NCBI GenBank assembly: GCA_013607635.1
Contig: VCAY01000002.1
Span: 1 to 44,804, forward strand
Reading direction: 5' to 3'
DNA from: Campylobacterota bacterium
GTDB taxonomy: Bacteria > Campylobacterota > Campylobacteria > Campylobacterales > Sulfurimonadaceae
Length of the DNA stretch: 44,804 nt
Positions 6,514 through 15,896 of the stretch are shown here, piece after piece. The stretch's first letter is position 1, and every line of letters starts with the position of its first letter. A model generated the notes under the pieces. The model was given only the letters and a program-made list of their open reading frames with translations. It was not told the origin of the DNA and ran no database searches. Made by a program: the position numbers and the translations under genes.

Positions 6514-8361
6514 ATGACGGCAAAAGAACTCAACAAAGCTATAGAAACTTTTTTTGAAGAACATAAATCTAAAGAGTGTATTACTTATGAATCGATTGTA
6601 GATATCTTCGAGAAACAACCGACAGCTACGCAGGCTAAAAATATTTTAAAACTTATCAACAAACATAGTAAATGTATATACACAGCGAGTGAACACGCAA
6701 AAAAACTCAACGATCAAGAAGCGGAGGCTCGTCGCGCTGCACAGCGCAAGATGATCGAAGAGGGTGATGCCGATCAGTTTGATATCTTAAGAGAACATGA
6801 ACTTCTCGAGTGGTCACGCTCTGACTCTCCTGTTAGGATGTATTTAAGAGAGATGGGGCAAATCCCACTTTTAATAAAAGAGGAAGAGATTGAGATCTCA
6901 AAACAGATAGAGTTGGGTGAGAGTATTATTATCGATGCGATCTGCTCCGTACCATATCTCATCGACTTTATCCTTGATTACAAAGAGCCGCTTATCAATA
7001 GAGAGCGTCGCGTCAAAGAACTTTTCAAGAGCTTTGAAGATGATAAAGATGATGAAGACAACGATGATGATAATAGTGACGAAAACAACAAGACACCATC
7101 TACTAAGGATAAATCACGCGTTGATAAAGTAACGACAAGTTTCAAAGCTTTAGAAAAAGCAAAAAAAGACTGGGTGAAATTTGTTGAAAAAGCACCTGTA
7201 GACCTTGATGAAGGCGAGCTTACCGAAGCAAAACTTCACCATCACCTCGTAGCAACTTATAAAAAAGCAGTTCTCAAAGAAAAACTGCTTGATCTCGGAC
7301 CAACATCTAAATTGATTAACGAGCTTGTAAAAGCGATGGAAACAGCACTTAAATCTGATGAAGGGTATGACAAAGAGCTCAAGCGCCTTGAGTATAAACT
7401 TCCGCTTTTCAATGCAACACTCCGCGCGAACCATAATATACTACTTGAAAAGATACAAGATCTCTCTAAAGAGGAGATCACCAACATGGTTCCAGAAGCC
7501 ACAATGGTCTCAACCTACATGGAGATCAAAAAACTTGTCCAAACAAAAGAGGCAAGCAAAAACAGCTTTGATATGGAACCGGAAAAACTTGCTGATATTT
7601 TAGAACAGATCAAACGTGGTAAAAATATCTCCGAAAAAGCAAAAACAAAGATGGCAAAATCAAATCTTCGTTTGGTTGTCTCTATCGCCAAACGTTACAC
7701 CAACAGAGGCTTACCGTTTTTAGATCTTATTCAAGAGGGAAATATCGGTCTTATGAAGGCGGTTGACAAGTTTGAATACCAAAAAGGATACAAGTTCTCC
7801 ACTTACGCAACCTGGTGGATCCGTCAAGCTATTAGCCGTGCGATTGCAGACCAGGCAAGAACAATCCGTATCCCGATCCACATGATTGAGACCATTAACC
7901 GCATCAATAAAATTATGCGTAAACACCTTCAAGAACACGGCAAAGAGCCAGATGTTGAGATTATTGCCCAAGAGGTTGGTCTTTCAGTGGAGAAAGTAAA
8001 AAATGTTATCAAGATCACAAAAGAGCCTATCTCTCTTGAAGCACCTATTGGAAGCGAAGAGGATGGAAGATTTGGTGACTTTATCGAAGATAAAACATCA
8101 CTTTCACCTTCTGATGCTATCTTAAAAGATGATCTTAAAATCCAGATCGAACAAGTGCTTGAACAACTTAACGAGCGTGAAAAAGCGGTGATCAAACTTC
8201 GTTTTGGTATTATGGATGATGAGAGTGACAGAACACTTGAAGAGATCGGTAAAGAGCTTAATGTAACACGTGAAAGAGTGCGCCAGATCGAATCAAGTGC
8301 AATCAAAAAACTCAAACACCCAAAAGTTGGTCGAAGACTCAAAAACTACATAGAAGAGTAA
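6514..8361 (+). CDS. rpoD: Primary sigma factor RpoD (sigma-70)
   Basis: This 615-residue primary sigma factor has region 1.1 at the N-terminus. Region 1.2 ([11 protein letters not shown], about 105-115) follows. A non-conserved insert carries an acidic, low-complexity run of Asp/Glu/Asn near residues 175-195. Region 2 is next ([20 protein letters not shown], then [19 protein letters not shown] and [13 protein letters not shown]). Regions 3 and 4 close it, with the helix-turn-helix [15 protein letters not shown] that reads -35 boxes. It directs RNA polymerase to housekeeping promoters. GTGGAG upstream is the likely ribosome binding site. The acidic insert varies among species and has no known function. 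Confidence 0.97.
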   Translation: MTAKELNKAIETFFEEHKSKECITYESIVDIFEKQPTATQAKNILKLINKHSKCIYTASEHAKKLNDQEAEARRAAQRKMIEEGDADQFDILREHELLEWSRSDSPVRMYLREMGQIPLLIKEEEIEISKQIELGESIIIDAICSVPYLIDFILDYKEPLINRERRVKELFKSFEDDKDDEDNDDDNSDENNKTPSTKDKSRVDKVTTSFKALEKAKKDWVKFVEKAPVDLDEGELTEAKLHHHLVATYKKAVLKEKLLDLGPTSKLINELVKAMETALKSDEGYDKELKRLEYKLPLFNATLRANHNILLEKIQDLSKEEITNMVPEATMVSTYMEIKKLVQTKEASKNSFDMEPEKLADILEQIKRGKNISEKAKTKMAKSNLRLVVSIAKRYTNRGLPFLDLIQEGNIGLMKAVDKFEYQKGYKFSTYATWWIRQAISRAIADQARTIRIPIHMIETINRINKIMRKHLQEHGKEPDVEIIAQEVGLSVEKVKNVIKITKEPISLEAPIGSEEDGRFGDFIEDKTSLSPSDAILKDDLKIQIEQVLEQLNEREKAVIKLRFGIMDDESDRTLEEIGKELNVTRERVRQIESSAIKKLKHPKVGRRLKNYIEE

Positions 8362-8369
8362 AAAACATA

Positions 8370-9056
8370 ATGACATTTGAGCAAAGCTGGATAGAGTACG
8401 ACTACAACCCTTTTATACTCTTTAATGCTCAAGGAAGGATTATCTCCTTAAATGCAGAAGCACAATTTCTTTTGGGAAGTGCCGATGCAGGTGAGCTTTT
8501 TGAACTTGCTAAAACTTATGCAAGCATCAGCTTTGGCTTTAAAACAAGCTTTGTTCCTCTTGAATATGGCAGATACAAGTTTTTTGGACTAACGGTAGGT
8601 TACGAGGATGAAGAGCAGATAGGGATCAAACTCTATCAAACACCATCATTTAAACTTGACACAAAAAAACCGGAAGGAAAGCCAACCAATATCTACACTA
8701 TTTTGGATCTGTGCATATCCTCCAACTCCATCAACAAAAATATCAACTTTGTTAAAGATTACGATCCCACCATTCCGGATGTTAGCATCAATTCTAATGC
8801 TATTATTAAGCTGCTCACAAAAATATATAACTATTTTGAGCAAAGCTCCATCATTAGAACCAAGGTGTTCTACCGCATTGGTGAGCACATCAAGTTTGAT
8901 GACACAAAATATAGTATCTTCTCCATCAGCATCTCAGGTGACAAAGCAGATACACACAACAAAAGTGCACTCAAAATGGTTGCTGAAAAATACAACTTTT
9001 ATGTCGATATGTCCAAAGAAGCCATCACTGTCAATATCCCGATGATTACTGCCTAA
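8370..9056 (+). CDS. PAS-like sensory protein, function unknown
   Basis: This 228-residue protein begins 8 nt after rpoD and is probably cotranscribed. The N-terminal third (YNPFILFNAQGRIISLNAEA) reads like a PAS fold start. The C-terminal half resembles a worn histidine-kinase module: a DISS-like helix, then SALKMVAEKYNFYVDMS and TVNIPMI, like the last part of an HATPase domain. There is no obvious phospho-accepting His box and no transmembrane segment. It could be a kinase-derived partner or anti-sigma-like regulator; the position next to rpoD is suggestive only. It converges with, and overlaps by 4 nt, the gene on the other strand. Confidence 0.65.
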   Translation: MTFEQSWIEYDYNPFILFNAQGRIISLNAEAQFLLGSADAGELFELAKTYASISFGFKTSFVPLEYGRYKFFGLTVGYEDEEQIGIKLYQTPSFKLDTKKPEGKPTNIYTILDLCISSNSINKNINFVKDYDPTIPDVSINSNAIIKLLTKIYNYFEQSSIIRTKVFYRIGEHIKFDDTKYSIFSISISGDKADTHNKSALKMVAEKYNFYVDMSKEAITVNIPMITA

Positions 9057-9559
9057 TCAGCTAACTTCTTTGAGACTAACGAACCAATAACAATCCCAAA
9101 ACCAAGACTTGGAAGGTAGTATGCCAAGCGTAAAACATCATTGTTTTTTAAAGCGATAAACCCAAACACTAACAAAAGATATGGTACAAGCCTAAAAGGT
9201 GAAAACCCACCCTTAGAGCCATAAATCATACTGCTTAAACTAAAAGTCTTAATCTTGGACTTCTCCTCTTTGACAATCTGCTTAAGATCAAGCTCCTCGG
9301 GCGGTGCTTCATTGATCGGCTCATCATCGTAAAGCTCATACTGATCATCAATGGTATCAAGAAGATCGCGTTTGTCTTCATATTTTCCCGATGCAATATC
9401 TTTGTTAACCATGTTTCTATAGGAATATGAAGAGCCCAAAATGATCAAAAAAGCACTCAAAAAGCCAACTTGCATATTCGCATAGGCAGCTTTACAGATC
9501 AACAATCCAAGAAGTAAAAAAGCTTGTGAAAAAGCAAAAAGACTAATAGCTTTTTTCAC
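9053..9559 (-). CDS. Conserved integral membrane protein, unknown
   Basis: I favour the GTG at 9559 (168 aa) because GAGGA lies 6-7 nt upstream. Several closely spaced ATGs up to 9589 are alternatives. Two membrane spans lie near the N-terminus ([20 protein letters not shown] and GFLSAFLIILGSSYSY), then a hydrophilic acidic loop, then two more spans (LVPYLLLVFGFIAL, LPSLGFGIVIGSLVS). Its start is inside the end of the AtpZ/AtpI-like gene, so the two are coupled. As I recall, Campylobacter has a similar membrane gene in the same place behind hemL. I know of no function. Confidence 0.75.
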   Translation of the reverse strand: MKKAISLFAFSQAFLLLGLLICKAAYANMQVGFLSAFLIILGSSYSYRNMVNKDIASGKYEDKRDLLDTIDDQYELYDDEPINEAPPEELDLKQIVKEEKSKIKTFSLSSMIYGSKGGFSPFRLVPYLLLVFGFIALKNNDVLRLAYYLPSLGFGIVIGSLVSKKLAD

Positions 9560-9866
9560 CGTAATCCTCATCATCCTCATCTTTGTCAAAATGGGGCTTC
9601 ATCCGCTCACTTCGCTCTTTAGCAAGCGTTTCATATTCGCTAAACTGTCTTAAATATGCTTTATAGACATTTAAAATAGCTGCTGCGATCCCAATAAATA
9701 CACCGATAAACATTGTCCACCCCACTTGGGTGAGTTTTTGTAGCATCCAGCCAATCCCGACACCTATTAAAACAGCAACAACGATCGAGATCCCCAAAGA
9801 GAGATGATCAGCCGCTTCAATAATCGGCTTAAACTTAGGCTGTTCGTTTTGCTCTTTGTTAGCCAT
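9543..9866 (-). CDS. AtpZ/AtpI-like small membrane protein
   Basis: The ATG at 9866 (107 aa) is the likely start, with AAAGAGAT upstream and an 8-nt overlap with the hemL end. There are two membrane spans ([21 protein letters not shown] and [20 protein letters not shown]). The short turn between them and the ASD-x-LSLGI opening are typical of the AtpZ/AtpI family. Those proteins assist F-ATPase ring assembly or divalent-ion transport in other bacteria. Here no atp genes are near, so the role is open. The C-terminus is very acidic ([11 protein letters not shown]). Confidence 0.75.
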   Translation of the reverse strand: MANKEQNEQPKFKPIIEAADHLSLGISIVVAVLIGVGIGWMLQKLTQVGWTMFIGVFIGIAAAILNVYKAYLRQFSEYETLAKERSERMKPHFDKDEDDEDYGEKSY

Positions 9867-11151
9867 TTGTAATCTCTTTAAACACTCTTGCACTCGCGCT
9901 TATCGTCTCTTCGATCATTGTATCGGTTGTTGCCGTAGAGATAAAACCTGTCTCATAAAGTGAACAAGCAAAATAATACCCCTCTTGAAGCATCCCTGCG
10001 TGAAATTTTGCAAACAACTTGGCATCTGATTGCGTTGCATCATGGAAGTTTTTCACAGGATTCTCATTGAAGAAAAAGCCAAACATGCTGCCGCGAGTGT
10101 CGATCTGCATCGTTATACCACACTCTTTTGCCGCTGTTTGCATCCCCTCCACGAGTCGTGCAGCTCTAGAGTTCAGCACATCGATCACTCTGGAGTTTTG
10201 TTTGAGCTTGGTAAGTGCTGCATAACCTGCTGCCATCGCTACAGGGTTACCGCTGAGTGTTCCTGCTTGATACACAGGTCCCTCAGGGGAGAGCTTTGCC
10301 ATAATCTCAGCTCTTGCACCAAAAGCACCCACAGGCATACCTCCGCCTATCACTTTTCCAAGTGTAACGATATCGGGTGTCACTCCTGTAATAGACTCAG
10401 CACCTCTTAGAGTTGCACGAAAACCAGACATCACTTCATCAAAAATCAAAAGCGCACCGTTAGCATCACACAGCTCTCTTAGTTCGTGCAAAAACTCTTT
10501 ATCAGCTGGAACTAGCCCCATATTACCGGCGATTGGTTCTATAATCACACACGCAATATTGCTCGAATCTGCAAAACATTTTTTGACACTCTCGATGTTG
10601 TTATACTCAGCCAAGAGAGTGTGTTTTGTAAAATCAGCCGGTACACCCGGACTTGAAGGGTTACCAAAGGTTGCCGCACCACTTCCAGCTTCCACTAAAA
10701 GTGAATCGCTGTGTCCATGGTAACATCCTGTAAACTTCACAATATCATCGCGCCCCGTATATCCACGAGCAAGCCTGATCGCACTCATAACCGCCTCAGT
10801 ACCACTACTAACAAAACGCACCTTATCGATCGAGTCAAAAAGCTCCACTACCAATTTGGCAAGTTCTGTCTCGGCAAGTGTCGGTGCACCAAAACTAAGA
10901 CCATGTTTTACAGCGTCAATAATCGCATTCTCAATAGATTCATCTCTATGACCAAAGATAAGTGGTCCCCACGATTGCACATAATCAACATATTTGTTGC
11001 CATCTATATCAATAAGGTAACCACCCTGCCCCTCTTGGATAAACAGTGGTGTACCACCCACACTTTTAAATGCACGAACAGGAGAATCTACTCCACCTGG
11101 AATCAGACCCTGTGCTTCTTCAAACGCTTTTTTTGATGCTTCTGTACTCAT
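9859..11151 (-). CDS. hemL: Glutamate-1-semialdehyde 2,1-aminomutase HemL
   Basis: I take the ATG at 11151 (430 aa), preceded by GAGAGAAGA; the longer frame has no ribosome binding site. It is a class-III aminotransferase fold using PLP. Key points are [15 protein letters not shown] near the start, [18 protein letters not shown] (phosphate-binding loop), FDEVMSGFR, and [16 protein letters not shown] with the PLP lysine near residue 265. It converts glutamate-1-semialdehyde to 5-aminolevulinate in the C5 haem pathway. It is first in a three-gene minus operon. Confidence 0.96.
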   Translation of the reverse strand: MSTEASKKAFEEAQGLIPGGVDSPVRAFKSVGGTPLFIQEGQGGYLIDIDGNKYVDYVQSWGPLIFGHRDESIENAIIDAVKHGLSFGAPTLAETELAKLVVELFDSIDKVRFVSSGTEAVMSAIRLARGYTGRDDIVKFTGCYHGHSDSLLVEAGSGAATFGNPSSPGVPADFTKHTLLAEYNNIESVKKCFADSSNIACVIIEPIAGNMGLVPADKEFLHELRELCDANGALLIFDEVMSGFRATLRGAESITGVTPDIVTLGKVIGGGMPVGAFGARAEIMAKLSPEGPVYQAGTLSGNPVAMAAGYAALTKLKQNSRVIDVLNSRAARLVEGMQTAAKECGITMQIDTRGSMFGFFFNENPVKNFHDATQSDAKLFAKFHAGMLQEGYYFACSLYETGFISTATTDTMIEETISASARVFKEITNG

Positions 11152-11184
11152 TCTTCTCTCTTTCGGCTTAAAAAAATTTTTCTT

Positions 11185-11190
11185 ATTATA
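11185..11190 (-). promoter_or_regulatory. -10 box of the hemL operon
   Basis: TATAAT on the minus strand (context CGATATAATAAG) lies 34 nt before the hemL ATG. It shares this 97-bp gap with the promoter of the divergent TonB-like gene, for which TACAAT at 11217-11222 on the plus strand is a candidate -10. Confidence 0.5.
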
Positions 11191-11248
11191 TCGAAGTTGC
11201 ATTAATAATCTTAAGATACAATACGTATAAAATTAATTATAAAATAAC

Positions 11249-12118
11249 ATGAAAAAACAAATTCTTATTGCCTTATTACTTGCACTTCTGATTCATATAT
11301 TGCTTGCTATTCCTCCAGTAATTATCTATAATTATTATACCAACCACCAAAAATTTATAGCTAAATCTCAAGAGAAAAAAATCAAAATCTCCCTCAAAGA
11401 GCTTCCAAAAAAACACAAAAAGTCAGGACTTATCAAACAAAAGATCCCAAATCCAAAAATAGCACCACCTATGCCAAAAGGATCGCAACTCAAACAATTT
11501 GTCAAACAACCTGTGAAAAAACCAAAGCTCAACAAACCAAAAATAGCATCCAAAAAACCTCCAAAACAGCCAAAAACAGAACCACTGCCACCAACAAAAC
11601 CATACATTCCACTCTTGCCTGAAAAAAAGATGGTAAAAAATCAACAAACGGAGTTTAATACAACAAAAAAAGTTTCAAAAGATCCCATGGCTTGGCTCTA
11701 CGAAGATCGTTCACAACGAACACAAAAACAAAAGAAAAAAACTTATGTAACAGGTGGTAATCTCTCCCAAGACATTAAAGAGCTTTATGGTGAAGAGTTT
11801 GACAAACTCACCCCAGGACAACAACAATATATCTTAAATAGCCAAGAGATTATGCGCCGTATTACCCAACAGGTTCTCAATCGTGTTGCTCGAGTAAATA
11901 TTCCTAGAGATCTGCGTGTAAACAGATACAATGTTGTAGAGTTTTATCTACATCCAAACGGCGATATCAGTGATTTTAAATTTTTGAAAAAAAGTGGATA
12001 CTATGTGCTTGATGATACGACTAAAGAGACTATTGAATACGCATACAGCAAATACCCAAGACCCAAGGAAAAAACTCTTATTCGCTACAATGTTTACTAC
12101 CACTTAGCAAATTATTAG
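11249..12118 (+). CDS. TonB-family energy transducer
   Basis: This 289-residue protein has an N-terminal anchor (IALLLALLIHILLAIPPVII, including the His typical of TonB anchors). A long periplasm-spanning stretch rich in Lys and Pro follows (about residues 45-130). The C-terminus is a TonB-like domain (VEFYLHPNGDISDFKFLKKS, then ETIEYAYSKYPRP). It would couple the proton-motive force to an outer-membrane receptor. No exbB/exbD or receptor gene is near, so its partners are unknown. The protein is longer in its linker than E. coli TonB. It converges with the CitE-like gene with a one-base gap. Confidence 0.8.
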   Translation: MKKQILIALLLALLIHILLAIPPVIIYNYYTNHQKFIAKSQEKKIKISLKELPKKHKKSGLIKQKIPNPKIAPPMPKGSQLKQFVKQPVKKPKLNKPKIASKKPPKQPKTEPLPPTKPYIPLLPEKKMVKNQQTEFNTTKKVSKDPMAWLYEDRSQRTQKQKKKTYVTGGNLSQDIKELYGEEFDKLTPGQQQYILNSQEIMRRITQQVLNRVARVNIPRDLRVNRYNVVEFYLHPNGDISDFKFLKKSGYYVLDDTTKETIEYAYSKYPRPKEKTLIRYNVYYHLANY

Positions 12119-12119
12119 T

Positions 12120-13034
12120 TTACTTAAGCAGATTGAGAGCCCCTTTATATATCGGCTCATCGATAAAGCCATACTCCTCATCCACAAATCCTGTGATCCC
12201 CTCATCACGGTGCATCTCAAAGAGTTTGACGATGATTTTTGCCCGTTTTATCTCAGCCTCTTTATCGACAAACATCTCATTGACAAGAGTAACTTGATTG
12301 GGAGCAATGCACCCTTTGGCATCGTATCCCATCAATCGCTCAAGCTCAAGCCATTTTTGGAACATCTCAAGATTTTTATACTCCTGATACACAAAACTCA
12401 CAGGTTTCACCCCCATCGCTCTACAGCTAACAAGAAAGTGTGAGAGCATATAGTGTATCATTGGATTTTCTACATTAACAAGAGTTTGCGACAATCCCAT
12501 ATCTGCAAAAAGATCCAAGATGCCAAGATAAAAAGTATTAACCCGTTTTGCTACATGTAGCGATGTTAAGTTGTGCCACGCTGCAGCTGTCTCGATTGAG
12601 AGGTGCAGTTCTATATCATCATTGAGCAAACTATCAACTGAGCGAACCTCTTTTGGGGTTTTGATCTTTGGTACTCGAATAGCATCGGGCATAAACTGGT
12701 TAAGGTAGGTGATCTCCCCATAACCACCCTCATCAAGAGCATTAACACGAACAACAAGCTTTTTATCACACTCTTTAAGACGTGAGAGAAAAATGGCACA
12801 AAGCGCAAGCGCAAAAGGTTTCTCCTCTTTTGCCACACCATCTTCAAGGTTTAACATAATACAGTCTGCTTCAAGTGTTTCGATCTTGCTAAGGTGTTTG
12901 ATGTTATTACATGAGAGCATCAATACAGAGCGAAAATTTTGTTTTTTATTGAGCTTACGATAAGTTGGTACAGCCAGAGCATCTAGTTTTTGAAGATCTC
13001 TTTGTTCGTACGCCTGTTTAACCTCTTCTAACAT
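12120..13034 (-). CDS. HpcH/HpaI aldolase / CitE-like lyase family protein
   Basis: The ATG at 13034 (304 aa) overlaps the stop of the upstream cytochrome gene (TGATG). It carries the CitE-superfamily signs: RSVLMLSCNN near residue 36, NLEDGVAKEEK, KLVVRVNALDEGGYGE, a catalytic-barrel IETAAAWHNL near 150 and the acidic metal ligand region LGILDLFADMGLS. The C-terminal lid contains GCIAPNQVTLVNEMF. The superfamily cleaves or condenses acyl-CoA thioesters (citramalyl-CoA, malyl-CoA, citryl-CoA). The substrate here is unknown. Given an rTCA organism a citryl/malyl role is conceivable, but relatives without that cycle seem to have it too. Confidence 0.8.
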   Translation of the reverse strand: MLEEVKQAYEQRDLQKLDALAVPTYRKLNKKQNFRSVLMLSCNNIKHLSKIETLEADCIMLNLEDGVAKEEKPFALALCAIFLSRLKECDKKLVVRVNALDEGGYGEITYLNQFMPDAIRVPKIKTPKEVRSVDSLLNDDIELHLSIETAAAWHNLTSLHVAKRVNTFYLGILDLFADMGLSQTLVNVENPMIHYMLSHFLVSCRAMGVKPVSFVYQEYKNLEMFQKWLELERLMGYDAKGCIAPNQVTLVNEMFVDKEAEIKRAKIIVKLFEMHRDEGITGFVDEEYGFIDEPIYKGALNLLK

Positions 13035-13384
13035 CACTGAGCCTTTTTCTTATCATCTCTATGCAGATAAAGATAAAGTGCTTTGATCTCTTCTGTTGTT
13101 AAAAAATAGCGCGGCATCCCTTTTTTTCTCTGCTTTAAAGCGTTGTAAAAATCTTGAAAACCAAGATCTCTGATGGCAGGACACACAAAGGACTTTTTAA
13201 CCCCTTTGTGTACGTAGTTGGCGATCACTTTCCCCTCGCCATTAATGCCGTGACATTTATCGCATCCTATCCCTCTGGGGTTTTTATAAAGAGATGAAGC
13301 GTACTCCATCTGTGTGATAAAAGTTGCTTTACCAGAGAGTAGTGTAGCAAAAAACAATAGTGTAAAAAGTGTCAAATACTTCAT
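13034..13384 (-). CDS. Periplasmic mono-haem c-type cytochrome
   Basis: This 116-residue protein has a signal peptide (YLTLFTLLFFATLLSG). The haem site is GCDKCHGINGEGK (one CxxCH near residue 41). A distal Met lies in KGMPRYFLTTEEIKAL, as in class-I cytochromes c. It probably carries electrons in the periplasm. It is translationally coupled to the CitE-like gene behind it, an odd pairing of a periplasmic electron carrier with a cytoplasmic lyase. In Campylobacter a small periplasmic protein gene also lies between hemL and folD as I recall. Confidence 0.88.
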   Translation of the reverse strand: MKYLTLFTLLFFATLLSGKATFITQMEYASSLYKNPRGIGCDKCHGINGEGKVIANYVHKGVKKSFVCPAIRDLGFQDFYNALKQRKKGMPRYFLTTEEIKALYLYLHRDDKKKAQ

Positions 13385-13411
13385 TATTAGCCTAATATTA
13401 GTTTAAAATAG

Positions 13412-13417
13412 TATAAT
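13412..13417 (+). promoter_or_regulatory. -10 box of the folD operon
   Basis: TATAAT (context TAGTATAATAAC) lies 30 nt before the folD start. It drives the eight-gene unit to pepA. Just upstream, CTAATATTAG forms a small palindrome (13392-13401). Confidence 0.6.
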
Positions 13418-13446
13418 AACAAAAATTTTATTTACAGGGTTGAAAA

Positions 13447-14304
13447 TTGCAGATTCTTGATGGTAAAGCACTTGCACAAAAGATTGAAAAAAATGTTGCC
13501 CAAGAGGTTGTTACACTTAAAGAGCAAACAGGAAGAACACCTGGCCTTGCTGTGATACTTGTAGGAAACGATCCTGCAAGTGCTGCGTATGTGAACATGA
13601 AGAAAAAAGCGTGCGATCGCGTTGGGTTTTACTCCGTAACACATGAGATGCCCGAAGATATCTCTCAAAAAGCGATCGAGAAAACGATTGAGATGATGAA
13701 TCAAAACCCGAACATTGACGCTATTTTGGTGCAGCTTCCACTTCCTAGCCAGATCGATACAACAAAAATACTTGAGTTGATTGATCCTAGCAAAGATGTT
13801 GATGGTTTTCATCCGTACAATGTGGGGCGACTCACTACAAAACTCGATGGTTTTGTGCCATGTACTCCTCTTGGTGTGATAGAGATGCTTGCTGAGTACA
13901 ATATCGACGTCAAAGGGAAAAACTGCTGTATTGTGGGTGCGAGTAACATTGTAGGCAAACCGATGGCAAGTTTACTGCTCAATGCCGATGCCACTGTTGA
14001 GATCTGCCACATCTTCACTGATGATCTAAAAAAGCATACACTCCAAGCTGATATTATCCTTGTGGGTGTCGGTGTTATCAATCTTATAAAAGAGGATATG
14101 GTCAAAGATGGTGCTATCATCATCGATATCGGTATCAACCGTGCAGACAATGGCAAGCTTGTGGGTGATGTTGATTTTAAAAATGTAAGCAAAAAATGCT
14201 CTTACATCACACCTGTTCCGGGTGGTGTGGGTCCTATGACCATCGCGATGCTCCTTAGCAACACACTCAAAGCTGCCAAAATTCACGCACAAGAAGCAAA
14301 CTAA
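13447..14304 (+). CDS. folD: Methylene-THF dehydrogenase/methenyl-THF cyclohydrolase FolD
   Basis: This 285-residue bifunctional enzyme interconverts 5,10-methylene- and 10-formyl-THF with NADP. Key elements are YVNMKKKACDRVG with the catalytic Lys near residue 55, the substrate loop VQLPLPSQI, the dinucleotide motif GASNIVGKPMASLLL and the family signature PVPGGVGPMTIAML near the end. The start is TTG, preceded by AGGG at 7 nt; no ATG lies in a suitable place. A TTG start implies modest translation. FolD and PurU together suggest active one-carbon metabolism. Confidence 0.95.
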   Translation: MQILDGKALAQKIEKNVAQEVVTLKEQTGRTPGLAVILVGNDPASAAYVNMKKKACDRVGFYSVTHEMPEDISQKAIEKTIEMMNQNPNIDAILVQLPLPSQIDTTKILELIDPSKDVDGFHPYNVGRLTTKLDGFVPCTPLGVIEMLAEYNIDVKGKNCCIVGASNIVGKPMASLLLNADATVEICHIFTDDLKKHTLQADIILVGVGVINLIKEDMVKDGAIIIDIGINRADNGKLVGDVDFKNVSKKCSYITPVPGGVGPMTIAMLLSNTLKAAKIHAQEAN

Positions 14305-15221
14305 TGAAAGAAAAACTCTACAAACTTTACAAATTCTCCAACTCATGGACAGGGACGATTATTATCGTTTTGTTTGTGATCTTTTTTATCGCACAGGCGT
14401 TTCGTATCCCTTCAGGGAGTATGAAAGACACTTTGCTTGTTGGCGATCACCTATTTGGTAAAAAATTTGCCTATGGTATCCCTATGCCACACATCCCGTT
14501 TCTTGAGATATCGATCATCCCTTGGAGTGATGAGCTCAAACTGATCGATGGTGATAAACCAAAACGGGGTGATATTATCATCTTTAGACCGCCACATAAA
14601 CCAAAAACACACTTTGTCAAGCGATGTGTGGCACTTCCGGGAGATGAGCTTTTTATACAAAACAAAAATCTTTACCTCCATCCTCATGAGGGTGATGCAT
14701 GGATCAAGGAACACTACAAAGATTTTAACATTATCGATTTTGAAGGTAAACTTTGGGTTGAAAACCCTTACATGAAAGATCACAAAGGGATTCATCACGA
14801 TGACAAAATGGGACTTAACACCCTCACAATCGTCAATATGAACGGCAATATTCTTAAATCTATACCTAAAGAGGATTATTTTAATGGCAAAATTAAACTC
14901 AAACCTGACGAAAGAGTTGCCCCAACCCCCTTATTGATTCCACAGATATTTGCTACAGAGATCACCAAAGTTGAGCCGGATCACTATTTTATGATGGGTG
15001 ACAACCGTGACCACTCCAACGACAGCCGTTTTTGGGGAAGTGTTCCTTATGATAACCTTGAAGGCACACCTTGGTTTATCTACTTCTCTATCGATAAAAA
15101 TTGGAACATTAGATGGGACAGAATGTTTAAAACTCCTACCGACTTAGAGCAATCCCCTTATATCGATAGAGCGATCAAAGAGAGAGAAGAGCAAGACAAA
15201 GATTACTATGGACTTACTTGA
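14304..15221 (+). CDS. lepB: Signal peptidase I LepB
   Basis: This 305-residue membrane protease removes signal peptides. One N-terminal span (TIIIVLFVIFFIAQAFRI) is followed by the S26 boxes: RIPSGSMKDTL (catalytic Ser), RGDIIIF, FVKRCVALPGDEL (catalytic Lys) and GDNRDHSNDSRFWG. A long insert (about residues 125-205) lies between boxes D and E, as in other Campylobacterota LepB. The ATG overlaps the folD stop by one base. Its end overlaps the next gene by 14 nt. Confidence 0.95.
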   Translation: MKEKLYKLYKFSNSWTGTIIIVLFVIFFIAQAFRIPSGSMKDTLLVGDHLFGKKFAYGIPMPHIPFLEISIIPWSDELKLIDGDKPKRGDIIIFRPPHKPKTHFVKRCVALPGDELFIQNKNLYLHPHEGDAWIKEHYKDFNIIDFEGKLWVENPYMKDHKGIHHDDKMGLNTLTIVNMNGNILKSIPKEDYFNGKIKLKPDERVAPTPLLIPQIFATEITKVEPDHYFMMGDNRDHSNDSRFWGSVPYDNLEGTPWFIYFSIDKNWNIRWDRMFKTPTDLEQSPYIDRAIKEREEQDKDYYGLT

Positions 15222-15885
15222 TATTTTAAAAATTGGTGCTGCGGTTTTAGCACTTGCTATTGCAATCATCGGTCACGAGATTATGCATGGCTGGGTTGCC
15301 TACATGTATGGTGATACCACGGCAAAAAATGCTGGTCGTCTTACAATCAACCCACTGAGTCATGTCGATCTTGTTGGAACTATTATCGTGCCTGTGATGA
15401 TGTACTTTTTACCAATGCTGCTTGGTGCTGAGAGTGGCTTTTTGTTTGGCTGGGCAAAACCTGTGCCTATCAATATGTTTACAGTCATTAACCGTGGAGG
15501 CTACAACGCTGCGATGCAAGTTGATCTTGCAGGGATTGTTTATAACTTTACTATTGCCGCTTTTGCTGCCATTGCTCTAAGTACAATGAATAGCCCAACA
15601 ACATCTGATGAAGTCTTTTACATCTTTACCTACTTGTTTGTGATGCAACTGCTCGTTATCAATGTTGTTTTAGGAGTATTTAACCTGCTACCTATCCCAC
15701 AATTTGATGGTGCGCACTTTTTAGCACACCTCTCTTTGAAGCTCGGCAAACGAGAGATTGCGGAGTTTTTTTACAAAAATGAAAGATATGGCATAATTAT
15801 AATATTGATTATTTTAATGACGCCACTAAGTCAATATCTTATCTTTGAGCCTGTGAGAATGATCATCGGGTTATTACTTTCTTAA
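15208..15885 (+). CDS. Site-2-protease-like M50 membrane metalloprotease
   Basis: This 225-residue protein has about six membrane spans. The zinc site HEIMH with IGHEIMHGWVAYMYGD lies in the first span (about residues 23-40), and a second motif NLLPIPQFDGAHF is near 165. It is a short S2P form without PDZ domain. Such proteases cut proteins within the membrane, often in signalling; the substrate is unknown. NPLSHVDLVGTIIVP is a conserved piece of the family. Its ATG lies 14 nt inside lepB, so the two proteases are coupled. Confidence 0.9.
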   Translation: MDLLDILKIGAAVLALAIAIIGHEIMHGWVAYMYGDTTAKNAGRLTINPLSHVDLVGTIIVPVMMYFLPMLLGAESGFLFGWAKPVPINMFTVINRGGYNAAMQVDLAGIVYNFTIAAFAAIALSTMNSPTTSDEVFYIFTYLFVMQLLVINVVLGVFNLLPIPQFDGAHFLAHLSLKLGKREIAEFFYKNERYGIIIILIILMTPLSQYLIFEPVRMIIGLLLS

Positions 15886-15896
15886 AAAGGGAATAT

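Noticed and set aside
7030-7110. Acidic run in rpoD taken as a frameshift or insertion element
   Set aside because: The frame stays open, the flanking sigma regions are intact, and acidic low-complexity inserts are common at this place in primary sigma factors.
11152-11202. Longer hemL reading (start near 11202)
   Set aside because: It would read through the hemL -10 box and leader; the ATG at 11151 has GAGAGAAGA upstream.
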